Below are positions 36,247-47,600 of a DNA stretch of 64,000 bases, piece after piece. Numbering within the stretch: position 1 is the first letter of the stretch; every line of letters begins with the position of its first letter. Below the pieces are notes generated by a model, which saw only the letters and a list, made by a program, of their open reading frames with translations, was not told the origin of the DNA and searched no databases. A program made the position numbers and the translations under genes. Source of the DNA: Cornus controversa (lineage: Eukaryota; Streptophyta; Magnoliopsida; Cornales; Cornaceae). The DNA lies in NCBI GenBank assembly GCA_026545225.1, contig CM048852.1, forward strand, positions 12,744,146 through 12,808,145, read 5' to 3'.

Positions 36247-37049
36247 TACCTCTTTTGCGTCATTTTTCCCGCAACTTCCCACATATGCAATATGAATGCA
36301 TAAACACATGATATTTTATTTTCATGCTCAACTCATGCTCATTGATACTAAAAGAAGTAACAAGCATATTTTCCATCACCACACACCACATATAGCACAT
36401 ATATGTATAACACATGCATAAATCATCTTATATGCATACAACTTCAAAATTAGCATATTTTACTCATGCTACATTCAATGCATAATTTTAGCACATAGAA
36501 CTAAACATGCATTCAACAACCACATTCCCACATATAATCACATATATGACACTTGGTACACATTTTTCCACATATACACCCAATTGAACACATAAAGCCT
36601 ATGTATCAATTTCTTACACTCACATATTCCAAACCCACATGCTACCACCAACACAATATACACAATTGTGAAAAGATAGGACTCTAGAGAAGAAGAAAAT
36701 ACAACTTTCCACACCTCTCACCATCCTAAAGCATGTGAAACACAACCTACACCTCTCTTCTTCACCCGAAACCCTAGAATCGACAATTAGAAGAGAAGAA
36801 GAACCCCTACCTCGAAAATGAAGGCCTTTCAAGCACTTCACCAATTTTCCAGCGGAGTCTACCTTGCCGAATCACCACTTTGTTCGGTTCAAAGGGAAGC
36901 CCTAGCCGTCCCCTACGTATCTCCCTCCTTCGGCGAGTCTTGAATCCAAGCCGAACGGGTCCGAAATGTAGAGAGAAGGGAGAGCTTTGAAGATGAAGAG
37001 CTTTAGAGAGAGAAAGAGGCGTGAGATATGGCTGAATACCTCTGCCACT

Positions 37050-37064
37050 GATATTTAAAATATC
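37050..37064 (-). promoter_or_regulatory. Candidate TATA region in 5' LTR
   Basis: Minus strand GATATTTTAAATATC, followed downstream by a CT-rich stretch (CTCTTTCTCTCTCTAAAGC) typical of plant 5' untranslated leaders. It lies only ~375 bp into the LTR, which would leave a very long R-U5, so another start further in is possible. Confidence 0.3.
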
Positions 37065-39608
37065 TAGGGTTTGTAAAAAGACCAAAATACCCCCGGGCCA
37101 CTTAACGTACCTTCCCGGACTCCTTTTTCGATTCCGAAAACCCCTACAATCTCGAAATCACTTCCTCTACCCTCTAAATATTTCATCTCATCCATTCTCA
37201 AAAGTAAATATTTTCAAGAATTTCCCGGATTCCCGGGCCCACTTAAGTCGCACCTCGGGCCCCGGTTTGACCAAAAAGTCAAACTTCTCCAATTCTCTCG
37301 AAAACTTTCCAAAACCTTAAAAATACATCCCAAACATGTTTCCCACACTTAAAACATGTTAAACACAACTCAAAATTCATTTATGGCAATTATAATGCGA
37401 AAAATGCAAAATCGGCCAAAATTGGTCACGGTCTCTACAGGTCATGCCTGATTTTTGCACGGAATTATTCTTTTCGACTCAGAACAACTCAAACAAACTT
37501 AGATGAAGATCGGATCGACATACTCGCCGTTTCTTTGGGACGTTTTGATGGTTTAATTTCAAAATAAGCAACGTACGATTCGTATTATGCCAGGACTTCT
37601 CCTGGAATGTGGTTTTCGAATCAAAACAACTCAAATGAAACAAGTTTAAAATGGTTGGTAGCTTGCTAATTGTTTCCTTTAGATGTCCAAAAGGTCGAAT
37701 TTGGAACAAAGCACCATACGGTTGTGATGAAGATCGGATTGACTTGTTCGTCATTTCTTTTGGATGCTTTGATGGTCTAATTTGGAAAAAAGCAACGTAC
37801 GATTCTGATTATGGCACAACTTCTCAAGGAATAGGGTTTTTGAATTAGAACAACTCAAACTAAACTTGTTTAAAATCTTCGATAGCTTGCTAATTGTTTC
37901 TTTTACTTGTCCAGATGGTCGAATTTGGCACAAAGCACCATACGGTTGTGATCATTCATGAGTGCAGCAAGGACGTCGTCACGATCGAATTTGGCATAGA
38001 GCAACGTATAATTCTAAGTATGGCACGATTTCACTTGGATTGGGACTTTTCGAATCAAAACAAGTCAAACGAAACAAGTTCGAAACCGTTGTTGTCATTC
38101 TCTATTCTTCTGGATATCCAGATGGTCAATTCTTGCACAAAGCACCATACGGTTGTTTTCATGCCTAATTTTTACAAGGAATTGTTCTTTTTGACTCAGA
38201 ACAACTCCAACAAACATGGATGAAGATCGGATCGACATGTTCGTCGTTTCTTTGGGACGCTTTGCGGTTTAATTTCAAAAAAAGCAACGTATGATTCGTA
38301 TTATGGCACAACTTCTCCTGGAATGTGGTTTTCGAATCAAAACAACGCAAATGAAACAAGTTTAAAATGGTTGGTAGCTTGCTAATTGTTTCCTTTAGAT
38401 GTCCAAAAGGTCAAATTTGGAACAAAGCACCATACGATTGTGATGAAGATCGGATTGACTTGTTCGTCATTTCTTTTGGATGCTTTGATGGTCTAATTTG
38501 GAAAAAAGCAACGTACGATTCTGATTATGGCACAACTTCTCAAGGAATAGGGTTTTTGAATTAGAACAACTCAAACTAAACTTGTTTAAAATCTTCGATA
38601 GCTTGCTAATTGTTTCTTTTACTTGTCCAGATGGTCGAATTTGGCACAAAGCACCATACGGTTGTGATCATTCATGAGTGCAGCAAGGACGTCGTCACGG
38701 TCGAATTTGGCATAAAGCAACGTATAATTCTAAGTATGGCACGATTTCACTTGGATTGGGACTTTTCGAATTAAAACAAGTCAAATGAAACAAGTTTGAA
38801 ACCGTTGTTGTCATTCTCTATTCTTCTGCACATCCAGACGGTCAATTCTAGAACAAAGCAACATACTGTTGTGGTCATGCCTGATTTTTGCACGGAATTA
38901 TTCTTTTCGACTCAGAACAACTCAAACAAACTTAGATGAAGATCGGATCGACATACTCGCCGTTTCTTTGGGACGTTTTGATGGTTTAATTTCAAAATAA
39001 GCAACGTACGATTCGTATTATGCCAGGACTTCTCCTGGAATGTGGTTTTCGAATCAAAACAACTCAAAGGAAACAAGTTTAAAATGGTTGGTAGCTTGCT
39101 AATTGTTTCCTTTAGATGTCCAAACGGTCAAATTTGGAACAAACCACCATACGGTTGTGATGAAGATTGGATTCACATGTTCAACATTTCTTTGGGATGT
39201 TTTGATGCACTAATTTGGAAAAAAGCAACGTACGATTCTTATTGTGGCACAACTTCTCCAGGAATTGGGTTTTTGAATTAGAACAACTCAAACTAGTTTA
39301 AAATCATCGACAGCTTGCTAATTGTTTCTTTTACTTGCCCAGATGGTCGAATTTCGCACAAAGCACCATACGGTTGTGATAATTCATCAGTGCAGCAAGG
39401 AATTACTCTTTTCGATTCAGGACCTCCTCACGGTCGAATTTGGCATAAAGCAACTTATAATTCTAAGTATGGCACGATTTCACTTGGATTGGGACTTTTC
39501 GAATCAAAACAAGTCGAACGAAAAGAGTTCGAAACCGTTGTTGTCATTCTCTATTCTTCTAGACATCCAGATGGTCAATTCTAGCACAAAGCACCATACG
39601 GTTGTAGT

Positions 39609-42600
39609 CATGCCTGATTTTTGTAATGAATTATTCTTTTCGACTCAAAACAACTCAAACAAACATGGATGAATATCAGATATACATGCTCATCGTTTCT
39701 TTGGGACGCTTTGATGGTTTAATTTCAAAAAAAGCAATGTACGATTCGTATTATGGGACGACTTCTCCTGTAATGTGGTTTTCGAATCAAAACAACTCAA
39801 ATGAAATGAGTTTAAAATGGTTGGTAGCTTGTTAATTGTTTCCTTTAGATGTCCAAAAGGTCGAATTTGGAATAAAGCACCATACGGTTGTGATGAAGAT
39901 CGGATTGACTTGTTCGCCATTTCTTTTGGATGCTTTGATGGTCTAATTTAGAAAAATGCAACTTAAGATTCTGATTATGGCACAACTTCTCCAGGAATGG
40001 GGTTTTTGAATCAGAACAACTCAAACTAAACTTGTCTAAAATCGTGGATAGCTGGCTAATGGTTTCTTTTAGTTGTCCAGATGGTCAAATTTCGCACAAA
40101 GCACCATACGGTTGTGATTATTCATGAGTGCAGCAAGGAATTACTCTTTTCGATTCAGGACGTCCTCACGGTCGAATTTGGCATAAAGCAACGTATAATT
40201 CTAAGTATGGCACGATTTCACTTGCTTTGGGACTTTTCGAATCAAAACAAGTTAAACGAAACAAGTTCAAAACTGTTGTTGTCATTCTCTATTCTTCTGC
40301 ACATCCAGACGGTCAATTCTAGCACAAAGCACCATACTGTTGTGGTCATGCCTGATTTTTGCAAGGAATTGTTCTTTTCCACTCAGAATAACTCAAACAA
40401 ACTTGGATGAAGATCGGATCGACATGCTCGTCGTTTCTTTGGGACGCTTTGGCGGTTTAATTTTGAAAAAAGCAACGTACGATTCGTATTATGGCACGAC
40501 TTCTCCTGGAATGGGGTTTCGAATCAAAACAACTCAAACAAAACAAGTTTGAAATCGTTGTTAGCTTGCTAATTGTTTCCTTTAGATGTCCTAACGGTCA
40601 AATTTGGAACAAAGCACCATACGGTTGTGATGAAGATCGGATTGACATGTTCGTCATTTCTTTTGGATGCTTTGATGCTGTAATTTGGAAAAAAGCAACG
40701 TACAATTCTGATTATGGCACGACTTCTCCCGGAATGGGATTTTTGAATTAGAACAACTCAAACTAAACTTGTTTAAAATCATCGATAGCTTGCTAATTGT
40801 TTCTTTTACTTGTCCAGATGGTCGAATTTGGCACAAAGCACCATACGGTTGTGATCATTCATGAGTGCAGCAAGGACGTCGTCACGGTCGAATTTGGCAT
40901 AAAGTAACGTATAATTCTAAGTATGGCACGATTTCACTTGGATTGGGACTTTTCGAATCAGAACAAGTCAAACGAAACAAGTTCGAAACCGTTGTTGTCA
41001 TTCTCTATTCTCCTGCACATCCAGACGGTCAATTCTAGAACAAAGCAACATACTGTTGTGGTCATGCCTAATTTTTGCACGGAATTATTCTTTTCGACTC
41101 AGAACAACTCAAACAAACTTAGATGAAGATCGGATCGACATACTCGCCGTTTCTTTGGGACGTTTTGATGGTTTAATTTCAAAATAAGCAACGTACGATT
41201 CGTATTATGCCAGGACTTCTCCTGGAATGTGGTTTTCGAATCAAAACAACTCAAAGGAAACAAGTTTAAAATGGTTGGTAGCTTGCTAATTGTTTCCTTT
41301 AGATGTCCAAAAGGTCGAATTTGGAACAAAGCACCATACGGTTGTGATGAAGATCGGATTGACTTGTTCGTCATTTCTTTTGGATGCTTTGATGGTCTAA
41401 TTTGGAAAAAAGCAACGTACGATTCTGATTATGGCACAACTTCTCAAGGAATAGGGTTTTTGAATTAGAACAACTCAAACTAAACTTGTTTAAAATCTTC
41501 GATAGCTTGCTAATTGTTTCTTTTACTTGTCCAGATGGTCGAATTTGGCACAAAGCACCATACGGTTGTGATCATTCATGAGTGCAGCAAGGACGTCGTC
41601 ACGATCGAATTTGGCATAGAGCAACGTATAATTCTAAGTATGGCACGATTTCACTTGGATTGGGACTTTTCGAATCAAAACAAGTCAAACGAAACAAGTT
41701 CGAAACCGTTGTTGTCATTCTCTATTCTTCTGGATATCCAGATGGTCAATTCTTGCACAAAGCACCATACGGTTGTTTTCATGCCTAATTTTTGCAAGGA
41801 ATTGTTCTTTTTGACTCAGAACAACTCCAACAAACATGGATGAAGATCGGATCGACATGTTCGTCGTTTCTTTGGGACGTTTTGCGGTTTAATTTCAAAA
41901 AAAGCAACGTATGATTCGTATTATGGCACGACTTCTCCTGGAATGTGGTTTTCGAATCAAAACAACGCAAATGAAACAAGTTTAAAATGGTTGGTAGCTT
42001 GCTAATTGTTTCCTTTAGATGTCCAAAAGGTCGAATTTGGAACAAAGCACCATACGGTTGTGATGAAGATCGGATTGACTTGTTCGTCATTTCTTTTGGA
42101 TGCTTTGATGGTCTAATTTGTAAAAAAGCAACGTACGATTCTGATTATGGCACAACTTCTCAAGGAATAGGGTTTTTGAATTAGAACAACTCAAACTAAA
42201 CTTGTTTAAAATCTTCGATAGCTTGCTAATTGTTTCTTTTACTTGTCCAGATGGTCGAATTTGGCACAAAGCACCATACGGTTGTGATCATTCATGAGTG
42301 CAGCAAGGACGTCGTCACGATCGAATTTGGCATAGAGCAACGTATAATTCTAAGTATGGCACGATTTCACTTGGATTGGGACTTTCGAATCAAAACAAGT
42401 CAAACGAAACAAGTTCGAAACCGTTGTTGTCATTCTCTATTCTCCTGCACATCTAGACGGTCAATTCTAGAACAAAGCAACATACTGTTGTGGTCATGCC
42501 TGATTTTTGCACGGAATTATTCTTTTCGACTCAGAACAACTCAAACAAACTTAGATGAAGATCGGATCGACATACTCGCCGTTTCTTTGGGACGTTTTGA

Positions 42601-44660
42601 TGGTTTAATTTCAAAATAAGCAACGTACGATTCGTATTATGCCAGGACTTCTCCTGGAATGTGGTTTTCGGATCAAAACAACTCAAAGGAAACAAGTTTA
42701 AAATGGTTGGTAGCTTGCTAATTGTTTCCTTTAGATGTCCAAAAGGTCGAATTTGGAACAAAGCACCATACGGTTGTGATGAAGATCGGATTGACTTGTT
42801 CGTCATTTCTTTTGGATCCTTTGATGGTCTAATTTGGAAAAAAGCAACGTACGATTCTGATTATGGCACAACTTCTCAAGGAATAGGGTTTTTGAATTAG
42901 AACAACTCAAACTAAACTTGTTTAAAATCTTCGATAGCATGCTAATTGTTTCTTTTACTTGTCCAGATGGTCGAATTTGGCACAAAGCACCATACGGTTG
43001 TGATCATTCATGAGTGCAGCAAGGACGTCGTCACGATCGAATTTGGCATAGAGCAACGTATAATTCTAAGTATGGCACGATTTCACTTGGATTGGGACTT
43101 TTCGAATCAAAACAAGTCAAACGAAACAAGTTCGAAACCGTTGTTGTCATTCTCTATTCTTCTGGATATCCAGATGGTCAATTCTTGCACAAAGCACCAT
43201 ACGGTTGTTTTCATGCCTAATTTTTGCAAGGAATTGTTCTTTTTGACTCAGAACAACTCCAACAAACATGGATGAAGATCGGATCGACATGTTCGTCGTT
43301 TCTTTGGGACGCTTTGCGGTTTAATTTCAAAAAAAGCAAAGTATGATTCGTATTATGGCACGACTTCTCCTGGAATGTGGTTTTCGAATCAAAACAACGC
43401 AAATGAAACAAGTTTAAAATGGTTGGTAGCTTGCTAATTGTTTCCTTTAGATGTCCAAAAGGTCAAATTTGGAACAAAGCACCATACGATTGTGATGAAG
43501 ATCGGATTGACTTGTTCGTCATTTCTTTTGGATGCTTTGATGGTCTAATTTGGAAAAAAGCAACGTACGATTCTGATTATGGCACAACTTCTCAAGGAAT
43601 AGGGTTTTTGAATTAGAACAACTCAAACTAAACTTGTTTAAAATCTTCGATAGCTTGCTAATTGTTTCTTTTACTTGTCCAGATGGTCGAATTTGGCACA
43701 AAGCACCATACGGTTGTGATCATTCATGAGTGCAGCAAGGACGTCGTCACGGTCGAATTTGGCATAAAGCAACGTATAATTCTAAGTATGGCACGATTTC
43801 ACTTGGATTGGGACTTTTCGAATTAAAACAAGTCAAATGAAACAAGTTTGAAACCGTTGTTGTCATTCTCTATTCTTCTGCACATCCAGACGGTCAATTC
43901 TAGAACAAAGCAACATACTGTTGTGGTCATGCCTGATTTTTGCACGGAATTATTCTTTTCGACTCAGAACAACTCAAACAAACTTAGATGAAGATCGGAT
44001 CGACATACTCGCCGTTTCTTTGGGACGTTTTGATGGTTTAATTTCAAAATAAGCAACGTACGATTCGTATTATGCCAGGACTTCTCCTGGAATGTGGTTT
44101 TCGAATCAAAACAACTCAAAGGAAACAAGTTTAAAATGGTTGGTAGCTTGCTAATTGTTTCCTTTAGATGTCCAAACGGTCAAATTTGGAACAAACCACC
44201 ATACGGTTGTGATGAAGATTGGATTCACATGTTCAACATTTCTTTGGGATGTTTTGATGCACTAATTTGGAAAAAAGCAACGTACGATTCTTATTGTGGC
44301 ACAACTTCTCCAGGAATTGGGTTTTTGAATTAGAACAACTCAAACTAGTTTAAAATCATCGACAGCTTGCTAATTGTTTCTTTTACTTGCCCAGATGGTC
44401 GAATTTCGCACAAAGCACCATACGGTTGTGATAATTCATCAGTGCAGCAAGGAATTACTCTTTTCGATTCAGGACCTCCTCACGGTCGAATTTGGCATAA
44501 AGCAACTTATAATTCTAAGTATGGCACGATTTCACTTGGATTGGGACTTTTCGAATCAAAACAAGTCGAACGAAAAGAGTTCGAAACCGTTGTTGTCATT
44601 CTCTATTCTTCTAGACATCCAGATGGTCAATTCTAGCACAAAGCACCATACGGTTGTAGT
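39609..44660. repeat. Higher-order block 7: A1-A2-B-C-B-C-B (5,052 bp)
   Basis: Seven units. A3 is missing and A2 passes directly into B. The A-to-B switch lies in subunit 5 between about 40735 (A-type TCCCGGAATGGG) and 40824 (B-type GAATTTGGCACAAAGCACC in place of GAACTTGG...GCATC). Confidence 0.9.
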
Positions 44661-47600
44661 CATGCCTGATTTTTGTAATGAATTATTCTTTTCGACTCAA
44701 AACAACTCAAACAAACATGGATGAATATCAGATATACATGCTCATCGTTTCTTTGGGACGCTTTGATGGTTTAATTTCAAAAAAAGCAATGTACGATTCG
44801 TATTATGGGACGACTTCTCCTGTAATGTGGTTTTCGAATCAAAACAACTCAAATGAAATGAGTTTAAAATGGTTGGTAGCTTGTTAATTGTTTCCTTTAG
44901 ATGTCCAAAAGGTCGAATTTGGAATAAAGCACCATACGGTTGTGATGAAGATCGGATTGACTTGTTCGCCATTTCTTTTGGATGCTTTGATGGTCTAATT
45001 TAGAAAAATGCAACTTAAGATTCTGATTATGGCACAACTTCTCCAGGAATGGGGTTTTTGAATCAGAACAACTCAAACTAAACTTGTCTAAAATCGTGGA
45101 TAGCTGGCTAATGGTTTCTTTTAGTTGTCCAGATGGTCAAATTTCGCACAAAGCACCATACGGTTGTGATTATTCATGAGTGCAGCAAGGAATTACTCTT
45201 TTCGATTCAGGATGTCCTCACGGTCGAATTTGGCATAAAGCAACGTATAATTCTAAGTATGGCACGATTTCACTTGCTTTGGGACTTTTCGAATCAAAAC
45301 AAGTTAAACGAAACAAGTTCAAAACTGTTGTTGTCATTCTCTATTCTTCTGCACATCCAGACGGTCAATTCTAGCACAAAGCACCATACTGTTGTGGTCA
45401 TGCCTGATTTTTGCAAGGAATTGTTCTTTTCCACTCAGAATAACTCAAACAAACTTGGATGAAGATCGGATCGACATGCTCGTCGTTTCTTTGGGACGCT
45501 TTGGCGGTTTAATTTTGAAAAAAGCAACGTACGATTCGTATTATGGCACGACTTCTCCTGGAATGGGGTTTCGAATCAAAACAACTCAAACAAAACAAGT
45601 TTGAAATCGTTGTTAGCTTGCTAATTGTTTCCTTTAGATGTCCTAACGGTCAAATTTGGAACAAAGCACCATACGGTTGTGATGAAGATCGGATTGACAT
45701 GTTCGTCATTTCTTTTGGATGCTTTGATGCTGTAATTTGGAAAAAAGCAACGTACAATTCTGATTATGGCACGACTTCTCCCGGAATGGGATTTTTGAAT
45801 TAGAACAACTCAAACTAAACTTGTTTAAAATCATCGATAGCTTGCTAATTGTTTCTTTTACTTGTCCAGATGGTCGAATTTGGCACAAAGCACCATACGG
45901 TTGTGATCATTCATGAGTGCAGCAAGGACGTCGTCACGGTCGAATTTGGCATAAAGTAACGTATAATTCTAAGTATGGCACGATTTCACTTGGATTGGGA
46001 CTTTTCGAATCAGAACAAGTCAAACGAAACAAGTTCGAAACCGTTGTTGTCATTCTCTATTCTCCTGCACATCCAGACGGTCAATTCTAGAACAAAGCAA
46101 CATACTGTTGTGGTCATGCCTAATTTTTGCACGGAATTATTCTTTTCGACTCAGAACAACTCAAACAAACTTAGATGAAGATCGGATCGACATACTCGCC
46201 GTTTCTTTGGGACGTTTTGATGGTTTAATTTCAAAATAAGCAACGTACGATTCGTATTATGCCAGGACTTCTCCTGGAATGTGGTTTTCGAATCAAAACA
46301 ACTCAAAGGAAACAAGTTTAAAATGGTTGGTAGCTTGCTAATTGTTTCCTTTAGATGTCCAAAAGGTCGAATTTGGAACAAAGCACCATACGGTTGTGAT
46401 GAAGATCGGATTGACTTGTTCGTCATTTCTTTTGCATGCTTTGATGGTCTAATTTGGAAAAAAGCAACGTACGATTCTGATTATGGCACAACTTCTCAAG
46501 GAATAGGGTTTTTGAATTAGAACAACTCAAACTAAACTTGTTTAAAATCTTCGATAGCTTGCTAATTGTTTCTTTTACTTGTCCAGATGGTCGAATTTGG
46601 CACAAAGCACCATACGGTTGTGATCATTCATGAGTGCAGCAAGGACGTCGTCACGATCGAATTTGGCATAGAGCAACGTATAATTCTAAGTATGGCACGA
46701 TTTCACTTGGATTGGGACTTTTCGAATCAAAACAAGTCAAACGAAACAAGTTCGAAACCGTTGTTGTCATTCTCTATTCTTCTGGATATCCAGATGGTCA
46801 ATTCTTGCACAAAGCACCATACGGTTGTTTTCATGCCTAATTTTTGCAAGGAATTGTTCTTTTTGACTCAGAACAACTCCAACAAACATGGATGAAGATC
46901 GGATCGACATGTTCGTCGTTTCTTTGGGACGTTTTGCGGTTTAATTTCAAAAAAAGCAACGTATGATTCGTATTATGGCACGACTTCTCCTGGAATGTGG
47001 TTTTCGAATCAAAACAACGCAAATGAAACAAGTTTAAAATGGTTGGTAGCTTGCTAATTGTTTCCTTTAGATGTCCAAAAGGTCGAATTTGGAACAAAGC
47101 ACCATACGGTTGTGATGAAGATCGGATTGACTTGTTCGTCATTTCTTTTGGATGCTTTGATGGTCTAATTTGGAAAAAAGCAACGTACGATTCTGATTAT
47201 GGCACAACTTCTCAAGGAATAGGGTTTTTGAATTAGAACAACTCAAACTAAACTTGTTTAAAATCTTCGATAGCTTGCTAATTGTTTCTTTTACTTGTCC
47301 AGATGGTCGAATTTGGCACAAAGCACCATACGGTTGTGATCATTCATGAGTGCAGCAAGGACGTCGTCACGATCGAATTTGGCATAGAGCAACGTATAAT
47401 TCTAAGTATGGCACGATTTCACTTGGATTGGGACTTTCGAATCAAAACAAGTCAAACGAAACAAGTTCGAAACCGTTGTTGTCATTCTCTATTCTCCTGC
47501 ACATCCAGACGGTCAATTCTAGAACAAAGCAACATACTGTTGTGGTCATGCCTGATTTTTGCACGGAATTATTCTTTTCGACTCAGAACAACTCAAACAA

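Larger units (their letters stand above)
26725..37439 (-). mobile_element. Full-length Ty3-gypsy chromovirus (Tekay/Del type), minus orientation
   Basis: A 10,715-bp element with two 2,854-bp LTRs (TG...CA), a 5-bp target duplication GGTCA, an initiator-Met primer binding site, a polypurine tract and one intact 1537-residue gag-pol ORF. The domain order protease-RT-RNaseH-integrase-chromodomain defines a chromovirus. The long LTRs and the form of the C-terminal chromodomain point to the Tekay/Del lineage rather than CRM. Chromodomain elements of this kind are known to favour heterochromatin, consistent with a satellite target. The reading frames I can compare in the two LTRs are identical and all offsets are exactly 7,861 bp, so the insertion is recent. 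Confidence 0.95.
34586..37439 (-). mobile_element. 5' LTR of chromovirus
   Basis: 2,854 bp. No difference from the 3' LTR was found in the stretches compared, and all internal coordinates are offset by 7,861 bp. Minus-strand ends are TGTAGAGACC and GGGGCGTTACA. Expected to carry the promoter of the element. Confidence 0.95.
24554..39608. repeat. Higher-order block 6: A1-A2-A3-B-C-B, split by chromovirus
   Basis: A1, A2 and A3 lie left of the chromovirus. The insertion cuts the first B unit inside GTGGTCATGCC, and C and B follow on its right. The span is 15,055 bp; minus 10,715 bp of element and 5 bp of duplication it is exactly 4,335 bp. Confidence 0.9.

Noticed and set aside
26725-37439. 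CRM-type centromeric retrotransposon
   Set aside because: The C-terminus looks like a canonical Tekay-type chromodomain and the LTRs are much longer than usual for CRM. The satellite therefore cannot be called centromeric on this evidence.
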